64,000 bases of DNA from Takakia lepidozioides (GCA_030704615.1 CM060731.1:23436001-23500000); one strand, 5' to 3'; shown: positions 24,348-41,481, numbered from the stretch's first letter. Program-made: numbers and translations. The notes: generated by a model not told the origin, from the letters alone.

Positions 24348-24627
24348 CATGATATTTATCAGCAGCTTTCTTAGCATATAGGTACCCGTGCCCCGCGCCC
24401 TTTCTCGGTGACCATGTGTATCAGCACAGGTCTAGTTGTGTGTGTTGCCTTCACCTCCCGCAGTATAGTCACCAGATCATCAATGTTGTGGCCATCCATA
24501 GGCCAATGCAATAGAGCCCTAGCTCTTCAAAAAGAGTAGATCCTAACCCACTGATCATACCACGTGCATACTCATCTACTTTGGAGGTCACCATATGCAT
24601 TGGCCCTCCGAGTTGCTTGGTCACCTC
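24348..24627 (-). pseudogene. DXS (1-deoxy-D-xylulose-5-phosphate synthase) exon fragment
   Basis: On the minus strand it reads [41 protein letters not shown], then after a 1-bp deletion MDGHN[14 protein letters not shown], [12 protein letters not shown], then after a 7-bp insertion [10 protein letters not shown]. This is one internal exon of DXS, first enzyme of the plastid MEP pathway. It is bounded by an acceptor (AACAG at 24628-24632) and a donor (GTGAGC from 24347), so it was copied as genomic DNA. No neighbouring DXS exon is present. Two frameshifts make it non-functional. Confidence 0.8.
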
Positions 24628-24858
24628 CTGTTATTCAAGTTAGAGTTTTAGAAGCAAAAAAGATCCACTGATACAGAACCTCTCCAATAACAATAGAAAT
24701 CTTTCCCTGATCATCTCTTTCTCTATTCATACATTACTCATGGAAGTACAGAATGTACTCATGAAAGAATCGTTTTCCGTAGCCTACTGATGCAAGTACA
24801 GAGATCAAGTCCATAGAAATATGAAAAAAGTAACCCGACCAGATGTTGCATTAGTCTG

Positions 24859-25585
24859 TGTCGCGGCCCTTTGCCTTGAGGGCAGGGGGTCGGGACACAT
24901 GAGGGGCTGCCCCTGTGGTGGGGGCAGTGGCAGCGATAGGTACGGGGGGCTGAAGCACCCTTGAGTGCCTTGGGCACTCAAGGAGGCGGAGGCGCTCACT
25001 AGGTGGAGCCCCGCACACCGGGTTGCGGTGGGGGTGGCTCCACAAGGGGTGGTGGTAGCTTAGCGGGACTTAGTGGGGGTGGCATAGGACTCACCATGGG
25101 GGCGGAGACCTCGTGGTGGGAGTCGTGGGGAGTCTTGGGACTCATCACGGTCCATAAGGGCCGTGGTGAGTGGGCCAAGACTCACCGCGCCTCATCACCG
25201 GGAGTTGAGGGTTTTCGTGGTGGTTCGCCATAAAATGGCATGGCTGGTTGTGAAACCCCCGCGGACAGCTACAGAAGTATATATAAGGGGAGTAGTGACC
25301 CCGAGAACGGTGCAAGCCCGTTGGTGACCAAAAACTAGTGAGTAAGCGAGCGAGCCGGAAAGCGACCAAAGAGTGGGGAGCTGTTCCGGACTGCCATCTA
25401 CCAAAGGGAATTCTCCTAGTCCCAAATAGGTGGAGGGTTTAGTGGGAAGCGAAGGGGGACCGTTATGTCCCGGTGAGCAGTCGAAGCTCCGAGTTGGCCC
25501 GGCGGCCAAGTTGGGAGTCAGGCGCGCGCATCAAAGCGAGTAACTATGACTTGAAGGGGAGCTTACCGAAGTGAGGTGCGCGACA
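24859..25585 (+). mobile_element. Solo LTR, copy 1
   Basis: 727 bp starting TGTCGCGG and ending GCGCGACA, so the termini form a TG...CA inverted repeat (TGTCGCG/CGCGACA). It is flanked by a perfect 5-bp duplication, GTCTG (24854-24858 and 25586-25590). A TATATATAAGG box lies near 25276. No internal retrotransposon domain adjoins it. A second copy lies at 30425-31127. The superfamily cannot be told from the LTR alone. Confidence 0.85.
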
Positions 25586-25788
25586 GTCTGAGTTAAACCT
25601 ACCTACGGCATGGCTCTGATTTTCCTCCTGAATCAGATCCAATAGTATTAAGTTGGCAATGAGCAGAAGAATAGCTCATGTTAGGTGGATGGAGTTGAAG
25701 GTTTAGGGGAAGAAGTTCTTTTTCTCTTTGCAAGTGAATGGCCACAACATTGAATCATTCATCAGAGGTTGCACACGAGACCTAAACT

Positions 25789-26300
25789 TCATTTGAAAAT
25801 ATACGTACTAGTCAGTAATTGATCTACATCTTCAAATCCATGGTCACTTGCTCGAGCAAGGTCACCATCCTGAGTACTTCCATCAGTATGGCTACGTCTG
25901 TATTTACTAGCTATCTCATGTTCATGATTCTTGCCATCACTGTGCATGTCTTCCTCATCATCGCTCAACAAGTCAGATAATACTGATGTTTTCTTCGTGG
26001 ATTTGGCTGAGGCCAAACCAAGTAGTTCCCCACCAATGTGTCTCCGTTGGAACCTTATGTGCTCGCTCTTCAACTCCTGCTTCTTGTTGGGCTTCATCCC
26101 TTTTGATATCATTTGCTTATAGAGCTCAAAATCCTCCCTACCACACACCCTTGCTAAGCATATCCTGCTATCATTGCATTCCATAAGACCACATGTGTGC
26201 GAAAGCTCAAGCACGCGGGGACATCATCATCCCTTCCCCGCACTGCAAGACACCTCCCCCGGTTCGCCGGGGCATCATCCTCCCTTCCCCGCGCACATCT
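25789..26300 (-). pseudogene. PPR motif remnant joined to an unknown acidic ORF
   Basis: The minus strand reads HVVLWNAMIAGYA, a stop or frame change, then FELYKQMISKGMKPN (the S motif of a PPR). The open frame continues without a PPR pattern: HIRFQRRHIGGELL, KTSVLSDLLSDDEEDMHSD, ending at 25789. The second part is acidic, serine-rich and not recognised. GC-rich imperfect 50-bp repeats lie just upstream (26215-26310). Probably a fusion of unrelated pieces, not a working gene. Confidence 0.45.
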
Positions 26301-27345
26301 CCCGGTTATTTTCGGGCAATCCAGGCAAGGTGAAAAACAATTGACGTTGATGACATGGCTATGAAACGTGGCGACAAAATGTGTCGGAGATGACATGGCA
26401 CTATGGCACCATGACATCCTGCTCTATGCTAAACTATGTCATTCACAGCGTACTATTGTTGCGGCGGTTGCCCATTATGCCGACCGCTGCTACTGGTCGA
26501 CTGCTTTCGCCGACGCCCTCACCAGCCCTACCTTTTGAGGCGAAAAAATGCCAGAAACCACCAAAAAATGTTGGCCCGTGACACCCCTATGCAAAAATAG
26601 GGCCAAAAATAAAAAACTTCGCCACAAAGTGACGGTTCCCTGGGGTAGCTGGTTCCAGAAAAGCACCAAGGGAACCCACCCTTTTTGCCTAGAAACTGGC
26701 CTGGAGCATTGCGCCCTGAATCCAAGGGCTAGCGCCCCATCGCACAATTCTGAGTGTGTCATCCACATTGATTCTTCTTCATCCTCATTAATTTATCCAC
26801 AACCATTCTTCTATATTCGGTCTCAAACACAATCATTCAGTAACATTCATTCGAACCTTTGTTCTGCACTTCTTCTCTTCGCCCAAATATGCCAAATGCT
26901 CAAGTCCGCGGCTATAGGGCCCATTCATGTTGTTCTGTTCGCGCTTATAGGTCTTACGGATGAATGATAATGGCTGAATGTTGGACGAGAAATTGTGGAT
27001 AATAAAGAGTGCGCACCTTTTTTTCACCATGGTTCATAAATAGAAGAATATAATACCCAACCCTTCTTCCAATAGCAGCCGAACCCCACTGGCTTCCGTC
27101 CACACCAAAGTTGAGATCTCACCTAGCCCAGTGCAATGAGAAGACATTACAGACTACAAACCTTTTTTTTTTTTTTTTTTTTTTCTCGCCTGGCTTGTTG
27201 GAAAAAGAATGTGCGGCGCCGCACACCCTTTCTGCCTATTGAAAAAGACCGAATTCAGGACCCCTCCAAGAGCACACTGTTTTTCCAACCAACCAAGGGG
27301 AAAAAAAAAAAAAAAACACACGACAACAAGAGTCTTGTGACAGAG
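26300..27345. other. Spacer with homopolymer tracts, no gene
   Basis: No conserved ORF. A poly-T run at 27163-27184 and a poly-A run at 27301-27316 create spurious lysine- or phenylalanine-rich ORFs. Confidence 0.4.
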
Positions 27346-28611
27346 ATGTCCAGTATCATGTATGAGAAATTGGGGATTAAAGTAAGGTGGTTGTGTGCGA
27401 AGCTTGTGAGTAGGTGTCAAGAGCTCTGGAATCTAAATGGGATAGTGACCGTAGATGAGATGATGATTAGGCAAATACTAGATGAGTGCAGGATCAGGTG
27501 GCTCAAAAACGGCAGATGCGACCTCCACCAAAGTCCATGGGCAAGAAATTAATCTATGTTTTTTGTTCAAATATACTTTTACATTGATAGATAATGATAT
27601 GTCTAACATTTTTAGTAAAGGGGTCCATCCTAAATATTTGAGATATTTTTTTTATTAGAATGTTGTTTCATAATTTTAAAATTACCTAATTTGTAGGTCC
27701 CCAATTATATAGGACATTTGTCAATCTAGTTATAAGAACTTAGCTCGTTGGGTGGATCTGTGGTGGTTTGGAATGACTTTGATGTTACTCAGGCATTGTA
27801 TCAAAGAACGGATATCGTCTTCAGGCCGTTGGCATGTCGGACATTTACTATTTCTTTTACCTCTCTACATCTGTGTAAAGATAGACTCCCCAACTTGAGT
27901 TTAAGGTATATAAAAGTCCATAGCAGACTAACAAATGAATGAAACTGTCTACAAATTCATCCATGTCTCTTATTCCTCAACGTTAATCTATATTTGGAGT
28001 CCATGTATAAAATGACTACGTGCAAGTTAATGTTTGAGAGTCCAATTGTGGACAAACTGGGAATGTGCCAGCCTTGAGTGCAAGTCCTAAAAGGTACGTA
28101 GCTCAATAAAAAATCATCTAGCTTGAAATTTAATCATACCAACATGTAGATATGGTAGATGGCTAACAACATTCAATCTCATTTGGGATGAAAATAAACT
28201 TATTGCACAATGTTACAGATAATATGAAGAGCATTCAATGAAAAAAACTACAGTGTGACGTCCAAACTGAGCCACCTTAGCCTGCACTCACCCTACTGTG
28301 GCATTAGACAATACATGCCTAAGAAAGTTCCTATCAAGTGGGGTATCAAGGTGTGGTGTGATCTGGCTGATTCTGTTACTAACTATGTATACAACATAAA
28401 TGTGTATTGTGGCAAGAATGGGGATAGTGTAAGTCTGGCCAGAGAGAAGAGTGGGGATGAGGAAGGTTATGATGTGGTCATGCGTCTGTTAAGTGGGTTA
28501 CATGGGATGGATCATGTAGTAGTCACGGATAATTTCTTTACCTCTGTGCTATTGCTGCACGATTTGGCAAAGTTGGGTACTAATTGGATGCTCAAGGGGC
28601 ATCCATGCTAG
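27346..28611 (+). pseudogene. piggyBac-like transposase relic
   Basis: Left piece (27346-27480): KVRWLCAKLVSRCQELWN, then VTVDEMMI, matching the helix and first catalytic Asp (VDE-M) of piggyBac (DDE_Tnp_1_7) transposases. Right piece (28285-28611): IRQYMPKKVPIKWGIKVW, GYDVVMRLL, VVVTDNFFTSVLLLHDLAK, matching the conserved QYMP.KP.KWG block and the second catalytic Asp (TDNFFTS). About 800 bp of unrelated sequence separates them where the family has about 10 residues, and the third catalytic Asp region is absent after 28611. TTAA termini were not sought. Confidence 0.7.
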
Positions 28612-28927
28612 CTCACTCTAAAGGAGAAGTGTAAAACTGGCAAATTAGTTGGTCAAGGCTAAAAAAAACCATGTTTCTAATTAGAACAAAAATTTCATCT
28701 TCTCTACAAGCCTATAATGATCTCCCACATTTCACGGTGAAATAAGTTCATTTTTGGTGGGTGTATGCAGGTGCGTGCGCACCTACGTGTAAGGTTCATT
28801 TTTCTGATGATTTTTTATAGGTAGTTAGCCTCATTTTACTAGGCATGGGTAGTAATTTCAAGGTGTCAAAAAATGAACCATGTAGGAAGTTAAGGGTTAA
28901 TATTGAAGGCATTGTTTACTAGATACT

Positions 28928-29935
28928 AGGGTAGCCTATGCCGTTGGCCCATGTGTCTAGTGTCACCTAAGTCCAAATGCATCAATATATGAAGCGAGCC
29001 ATATCTAATCATATTTTTTCCACAGAGCCTACGACCAGATTTTTCTCTTAATATCTCTCATGTTGAGGCTCCAATTATTGTCCACCGAAAGTACTTGAAA
29101 TTCGTTTTAGCCATATCTCATCATTTTTCTTCCACAGAGCCTACGACCAGATTTGAACCGGAGACATTTCCCTCGATATCTCTCCCATCGAGGCTCCAAC
29201 CATTGTCCTAGGAATGCCCACTTTGCCATTTTTGCTATTTTGGGGGAATTTCCAATGACCAAAAGTACTTGGAATCCACATCTCCCACACCGCAGGTCCA
29301 AAAGTCATGAGACCAAGCGGGTGCACCCTCCTCGTCGAGGGCTTTCCAATGGTACCAAGCACCAGCGCCGGAGCCTCGCGGTTTGGGACATCTCAACACT
29401 ACAAAACAAAACAAAACAACAAACATCTCGCTTCATAAGGTAGCTTGTGCCGTTGGCCTAAGTGTCCAATATCATCTAAGCCCAAGTGCAATCTCCTATG
29501 TATCTAAGTGTGTCTCTTATGTATCCAAAGGCATCTCCCATGTCGGTTCTCCCATGTCGAGGCCCATTTAAGCCTAGTGTGCAATCTCATATGTATCCAA
29601 GTACGTCTCCCATGTCAAAGCCCGATTAGAGCCTACGACCAGATTTGAACCGGAGACCTTTCCCTTGATATCCCTCCTCTCGAGGCTCCAACCATTGTTC
29701 CAGGAATTCCCACTTTGCTATTTTTGGGGAATTTCCAACGACCCAAAGTACTTGAAATTCCACATCTTCCACAGCGCAGGTCAAAAAATCATGAGACCAA
29801 GCCCGTGCACCCCTCCTCGTCGAGGGCTTTCCAGTGGTACCAAGCACCAGGGTTGGGGCCTCACGGTTGGGGACATCTCAAATCTACAAAACAAGACAAA
29901 ACAAACAAAACAAACGTCTCGCTTCATATATTGAT
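28928..29935. repeat. Two tandem units of about 500 bp
   Basis: Units start near 28928 (GTAGCCTATGCCGTTGG) and 29440 (GTAGCTTGTGCCGTTGG). Each contains CCTACGACCAGATTTGAACC, GAGGCTCCAACCATTGT, GGGGAATTTCCAA(C/T)GACC, CCTCGTCGAGGGCTTTCCA and an A/C-rich ACAAAACAAAAC tract before CTTCATA. A partial third match lies at 29023-29090. On the minus strand CCGGTTCAAATC resembles a pol III B box. No ORF. Confidence 0.7.
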
Positions 29936-30424
29936 ATTAAAATCTTTAATTTAAAAATGTGACAACTTAGAGTATACAACCACTTGTCCATATAGCACCC
30001 GGCACCTCTAGATTATAGGTTTGTATGCATTTTTAGTAAAAGATGACATCCCAAAAACCCAAAACATAAAATGTTATGGATAATTATTTTTTAGATAGTA
30101 TTATCAATACCTAAGGTAACTAGTCCATATAAAAGTGGATTTGGATTGGTTTTAAAAATGACACCCTAGTATGTTTTTATTTGTACCATTATATGAGTGT
30201 AGATGTTGTTTTTTTAGTCCATAAGATTTTAAGTGTAACCTCTCCAACCTTAGTAATCAACTTTAAAAATCCATAGCTCTTTGATACATGATTGTTTTGC
30301 AATCTAATAGTGGGTACACATACTTATTGTAGTTAGAAACCCTACACCATATAGACTTAGATGAAATATTGAGTTGTTGGACAAATATGGGTAAAACCAT
30401 GGAGGGATGTCACTGTAGAAACTG

Positions 30425-31127
30425 TGTCGCGGCCCTTTACCTTGAGGGTATGGGGTCGGGACACAAGAGAGGTTGCCCCTGTGATGGGGGCTTTGTAGGT
30501 GGGGGCCTTGTGGGGCAGCAGTAGGAAAAGGGGTTGAAGCACCCTTGAGTGCCTTCGACACTCATAGAGGCGGAGGCGCTCACTAGGAGGAGCCCCGCAA
30601 ATCGGGGTGGTGGTAGCTTAGTGGGGGTGACATAGGACTCACTGTGGGGCTGAAGCGGCCTTTGTAGCGGGAGTCTTGGGGCTCACAACGGTCCATTAGG
30701 GCCGTGGTGGGTAGGCCAAGATTCACCGCGACTCATCACGAGGGTCTTGGTGGCGGTTTACCATAAAAAAAACTTGGTTGTTTGTGAGACCCCACGTCGA
30801 CACCTTACAGAAGTATATGTATGGAGTATTAACCCAGAGAAATGGTGCAAGCCCGTTGAATGACCAAAAGCTAGTGAGTAAGCAAACGAACCGGAAAGCC
30901 TACAAAAGTGTGGGAAGCTATTCCGGATTGCCAACAACCAAAGGGAATTTCCATTAGGCCAGATTGTTAAAGGGTTCTAGGGGGGGGGGGGAGTAAGGGG
31001 GTCCGTTATGCCCGGTGAGCAGCCGAAGCTTCGAGTTGGCTGGCGGCCAATCTGGGGAGTTAGGCGTGAGCATCAAAGCTAGTAATTATGACTTAAAGGA
31101 GAGTTTACCGAAGTGAGGTGCGCGACA
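30425..31127 (+). mobile_element. Solo LTR, copy 2
   Basis: Same family and orientation as 24859-25585: begins TGTCGCGG, ends GCGCGACA, 703 bp, with shared blocks around GGTGCAAGCCCGTTG and CCGGTGAGCAG. Flanking pentamers AACTG (30420-30424) and AATTG (31128-31132) differ by one base, as expected for an older target duplication. Confidence 0.8.
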
Positions 31128-31528
31128 AATTGCATGTTACGCAAAAACTGAGACATCCAATCCTGCAGATGCCCCCTGACAAGCAGATTTCCAAGACCAA
31201 GCTGCAGATTGATGACCATTACCTCATTGCTACAGGGCAACAGTACAAGTTGTTGCCACAACATTCTTCTACGGCGGAGATCCCTGACATAGTTTGTGTT
31301 TCTCAATTAGTTCCTTCCAAGCTTTTGTTTGATCTTATTTCTATCAACGTGGAAATTTGCCATGTGGTTTTGACCCCTCGTAAACGTAGATTAAATGCGA
31401 ACTTGTTAGAATCTGAAGACTGAACAGTGGCTTGCATGGTGGCTGCTTAATTGGACTTGATTTGATTTGATTGGTATTTACCTATGGGACATATATTATT
31501 TATTTAGGTGCCTCACTTGTAGACAAAG
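31128..31528. other. Unrecognised ORF next to the solo LTR
   Basis: A plus-strand frame runs to 31423 (HYLIATGQQYKLLPQHS and similar), but its start lies inside the LTR and I recognise no family. Treated as non-genic. Confidence 0.25.
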
Positions 31529-31536
31529 GTTTTGTC

Positions 31537-31888
31537 CCGTGTTGGGCGGTTATTTGAATTTCTCTCTAATACCCGGCGGTTACCTATCCGGTTATATGTA
31601 TATATGACGGGCGGAGGTGAAAAAATGAAGTAACCGGTCCAGTTAGGAACCGGCGGAGGTCACGCATTCAAATAACCGAGCAAAAAACCTCTTAAAGAAC
31701 CGCCCAATACCCGCGGTTATTTGATGAAAACCGCCGGTTATTTGAGGTTTTTGCAAGTAACCGTAACCGGCAGGTTATATCTAGCCATTAAAAATTTAAT
31801 AACCGCAACCGCAGGTTAATAGTTTTCTAAAATTTGAAGCAACCGGAACCGCCGGTTATGAAAAAAATCAAATAACCGCCCAACACTG
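31537..31888. mobile_element. hAT-type MITE
   Basis: 352 bp with terminal inverted repeats CCGTGTTGGGCGGTTATTTGA and, at the other end, the complement of CAGTGTTGGGCGGTTATTTGA, one mismatch. It is flanked by a perfect 8-bp duplication, GTTTTGTC (31529-31536 and 31889-31896), the hallmark length of hAT elements. The interior is packed with CCGGTTAT/AACCGCC words on both strands, like the subterminal transposase-binding repeats of hAT elements. No coding capacity. Confidence 0.85.
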
Positions 31889-31943
31889 GTTTTGTCCGTC
31901 GCTCAACTTGCAGTGCCAAGTTTTCCTTTTTGGGGTTTGTTCT

Positions 31944-32165
31944 AGTGTTGGGCGGATATTACTTTTTTCAATACCAGCCGGGTCCTGGTATTCTTTATTT
32001 ATTTATTATTTATTATTTATTATTTTCAATACCAGCCGGTTCCATAGTATTGGAATATTAACTTAATTTAATATCCGCCGGTCCTCAATAGTAGTATGAT
32101 TTTTGATTTGTGACCAGTATCAATAGGACGGGTATTCCAATCGCCGGTTATCAACCCGGATATAA
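31944..32165. repeat. Second, one-ended hAT-like repeat
   Basis: Starts AGTGTTGGGCGGATATT, the same terminus as the MITE just upstream, and contains CCAGCCGG/CGCCGGTTAT words, but no matching inverted terminus follows. Includes a TTTATTTATTATT simple repeat near 32000. Probably a truncated element. Confidence 0.5.
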
Positions 32166-32377
32166 ATAATTAAAATTAAAATTAAAATAACCACCAAATC
32201 ATTAAATATGCCTTTAATTTAGACGCATATTTGATTTCATAGATAAATTAAAATATTCGGCTGCAAAATTCAGACTTTGCATAATAATGTTTCAGATTTT
32301 AGTATGCAAAGTGAAGCGAGCTTTGAACTTGCAAGAAAACTGATTGGAAACCTCATTGTCAAACATGCCAGCATCTG

Positions 32378-32533
32378 ACAACCAGCATGTAGCCCAGTGG
32401 TAATGGGCACATACCACGTTGGATGTGGTTGTGGGTTCAAACCACGGTCTGGTGTGTCAGCTGAAGGCAGTAGCCCTTGTGGTGAAGAGCCACCATAATT
32501 TACGCTCCCTTCAGGAGGCGTCTATATATATAT
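32378..32533 (+). mobile_element. tRNA-derived SINE
   Basis: Contains a pol III A box (TAGCCCAGTGG, 32390-32400) and B box (GGTTCAAACC, 32434-32443) at tRNA-like spacing, ends in a (TA)n tail, and is bounded by near-identical 13-bp repeats ATGCCAGCATCTG (32365-32377) and ATGCCAACATTTG (32534-32546). The tRNA-unrelated body is about 75 bp. Confidence 0.75.
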
Positions 32534-32546
32534 ATGCCAACATTTG

Positions 32547-35500
32547 CAATGAGGTCCTCATATTCATCAATCATATTGTCTTCCGACAAAAAACCGTGAT
32601 CCCTTGCTCACCAACCTTGCAATCCGTCTGCACATCATCCGGCCTATTCTTTAAAATTAGCACTACTTTGTCAAGGTTGTCAATGCCAAGTCGACCGCCC
32701 TACCGACATGTGGTAAAAAATGAAAAATAGTGGCGGGCCCTTTCGCATGGACATATCCTAACCGTGACTTGTGCACAAGCTCCAACTTCATATCTTGATA
32801 TTGTTTTTGACCTCCCTCAAAAACTATTGTTGAGATAATTTTCTCTAAGAAAAAACTGCTCAAGCTTGCTCTCCAGCCACCTCACTCCGACCTGCTTAGG
32901 CTCATTCCTGCTTCCCCCCTTTTCTCTTAGTGCTGGATGTTCCCCATGCGATACGCTTTTACGGTTCCCTCGGAGGATATTTTTTCCTCCTATCTGTACT
33001 GTTTGCCCCTTAATAACATCTTCATGGCCTATGTCCCCTGGTGCCAAAAAAATAAAAATAAAATAAAAATGGTCTTGAAAATAGATATTACCTCAACAAT
33101 TGTTTTCTTACCGCTGGGGCTCCAAAAATGGGGATACTTTCTTGCACCATGGGCGTACTTTTGAGCGCCACTATGGGGCACATGCGCCACGAAGGGAAAA
33201 TTTGTGGGAAGGTGGGTTAACGGGTGCAGAATGTGATCCCAAAACTGAACTGAAAATGTCAAGAATTTTGATAAGAAAACCAGGAAAATTTCCCCTATAA
33301 AGCTGCACCCTTTTTTTTTTTTTTTTTTTTCGGGGTCCTCCACCAAATTGTTAGTTCTCCCTGAAATTTATTCTAGGGGCCACATTAGCTCACTTTCTAT
33401 ATGGTCAGTTTCATGGATATTTGCTTTCTACATATAGCCCTTTCCCTTGGCCGTGCCGGAGGTTCAGTTTTTTGCAGTTTTGCAGAAAAAGGATTTGATT
33501 AATCCCGTCCGACGCCGTGTTTTCCCCCTTCTAATGGCTACTAAGATAGCTAATGGCTAAATAAACCCTAATGGCTTACAGATGGTTGACCACAGAATGA
33601 AGTCTCTGAATGGTGCATAGAGAGGGTTGTAATTAAAGGTTACTCTGTCGGTGATTCTTACGGATGAATGAAGGTTTATTGGCCATCAACTTTTAATTCA
33701 TGAGTTCGCTGACAAGGAAGGGGCAGCCCAAAAGAAAGGAAGAAAGAAAGACAGACAGACAGACAGAACATTCTGCAACACATAACACTGTGCACTCATT
33801 TCCTGACTCACTTGCTGCACACTTTGTGTTGCAAAAGCAACAAGAACGTTGCTGCCGAGCTGCTTTCTCTTCCTCTTTCCCTTTCTCTTTCTACGTCTTT
33901 ATGTAAAAGGGGCAGGTGGGCCCTGTGTTCAGACAGAAAGTGTCCAAGCTTGGACCACAAAAAGAAGACTGACAACTTACAAGGAAAGCCCCAAACCCTT
34001 CCCCACAAAACCAATGTACCGTAACACAATCTCCAACTGCCTCGGTAATGTGGACGCCCAAGACTCAAGAGAATAGCCCGGACCACTTCCAACTGTTGGG
34101 CGACCAATGAAATAAGGTCGAAATGCTCACACACCATGTTCTGTTGTACATATATTTTGTGCAAACAACATCGGTTCCAACCAATGCGGAGCTCTCCAAA
34201 GTTGTTGTGGCTCTTGTGTTGGGCGGCATGGGGCGCCTCTGTCCTTATCGCACGCAATACCACCCATGAGCGGCTATCCGCGGCATGGCCACTTGCGCCC
34301 ACACATCATTCGTGTTACCACTGATGTGTACTGCTTTATAGGTAGCCTCATGGCCGTTCATATGGGTGGAATGAACCGCCGTTCTTGACTCACATTTCAG
34401 CTGGCGTTGTGGCCAAGTTATCAAGACCTGAATAAGTAGTCAAGATTGAAATATACGGCAATGTGATGGATTGGTAGAGAATAACGGCAATCTAAATGCT
34501 ACCGCATGATTCCCGCAACACACACAAGGCCGCTAATGATAATCTTTCTGGTTGTTGTATCGCACCTTGGTTTCACTCCCCACCCGCCTATAACAATGGT
34601 TCAAGAACGGAGTAACCCATATTCCACAATCTGATTTAGGTGACAAGATTATTAGTTTTGCACTTTTGTCGCACCGACAATGTGAAGACTTGACATTGTA
34701 TGTATGACAATCTGCAGCTGTTCCTTACTGAATCAAAGTAAATGTGTCAGCTGAGATTAAATCAGTCGGCTTACTAACTTTCAGCAACCGTTGCTCTCCC
34801 ACCCAATCACATCTCTCCTCTGGAACCACAATTGTCCAGGGCATGGGGGCCATGACTTTTGTGTTTATGGGGTGTCCACCTTTGGGCTGACATCCAGAAT
34901 TACATTTTTTACTGTGGGTCTTGACCTTATTCCATGTTGGGAATAGCGCCCAGAAATAGACGGAGATGTCGACAAGTTTGAAACATTCTGCAAAACTGTT
35001 TATAGAATGTGTAGGTAGATACTAGATACTAGAGATTCACAACACTGTGGCAAGTGACAACTGTGGCTGAGAGAAAACAAAAGACTTGAGGCTAAGTCAG
35101 GTGTTAGGACAAGTGTACAATGGCAAGGCATGATTAGTAGCAGGACAGCCTGTGTGAGTGTGCTAATCTTCTTCCTGATTGCCTTGGTAGGTAGGTAGTT
35201 CATGAGTGATCTGAGATGAAGCTCATGACTTGGAAGCATCCCAGAAATGGGAGTGACAAGGGAACTGTATCACTAGTCCAAGTACATGCTAAAGTGGTGG
35301 TGGGTATAAATGGGGCATTCTATACTTGCTTGTTTTTTTTGAAGGGAGAGATTGGGAAGAAGATACTTTGAGGACATTGAAGGAGAGAATCAGTGACTTG
35401 GGTTGGGGGTCTTTTTGCATGGTATAATAAAGTATTGGGAAGAAGAAGCTGCGGTTGACTTGCTGCAGTGTTCTGACGACAAGAGGGGTTTGGGCTGCTG

Positions 35501-35598
35501 GGAGGAGCAGCACGAAGCTGCAGTGAACTCAAGGAGGGGCTGTCAGAGTTTTTATGCCTCCTAATTTTGTATTCTCCGCCCCCCCACCTCTTCTCTGG
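32547..35598. other. Spacer upstream of the malic enzyme gene
   Basis: Contains homopolymer T (33311-33330), a GACA/GAAA microsatellite near 33735-33768, and a 164-codon minus-strand ORF (33808-34302) with no recognised domain. No splice-consistent gene found. Confidence 0.4.
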
Positions 35599-35606
35599 TA
35601 TATAAA
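35599..35606 (+). promoter_or_regulatory. TATA box of the malic enzyme gene
   Basis: TATATAAA lies 173 bp before the ATG at 35779 and is followed by a CT-rich leader (35612-35690). An in-frame stop at 35740-35742 precedes the ATG. Core-promoter role inferred from motif and position. Confidence 0.55.
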
Positions 35607-35778
35607 GGAGTCTTCTTTCATCTTCCTCTTCTCTGATGTAGAGGAGTGTTCTTCATCAGCCTCTTCGTCTTCGTCTTCCTCTTCTTCTGCTCTTGTGTGG
35701 GTGTGTGGAGCTACGGCGTTGGCAGGGGCATTGAGCGTCTGAAGCCCACACGCAGAGCCCCAGTGGGGCAGAGGAGAC

Positions 35779-41481
<5,703 letters not shown>

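Noticed and set aside
27136-27345. ORF with F-runs and K-runs in front of the piggyBac match
   Set aside because: Produced by poly-T and poly-A tracts; only the part after 27346 shows homology.
27748-27942. GGSVVVW looked like the GGGSVMVWG motif of Tc1/mariner transposases
   Set aside because: Surrounding residues do not fit and no DDE motif follows.
29140-29175. Possible tRNA gene from the B-box-like word on the minus strand
   Set aside because: No cloverleaf or anticodon arm could be built around it.
33808-34302. 164-codon minus-strand ORF
   Set aside because: No recognisable domain, repeat or splice context; partly built on a simple GAGA/CTTT tract.
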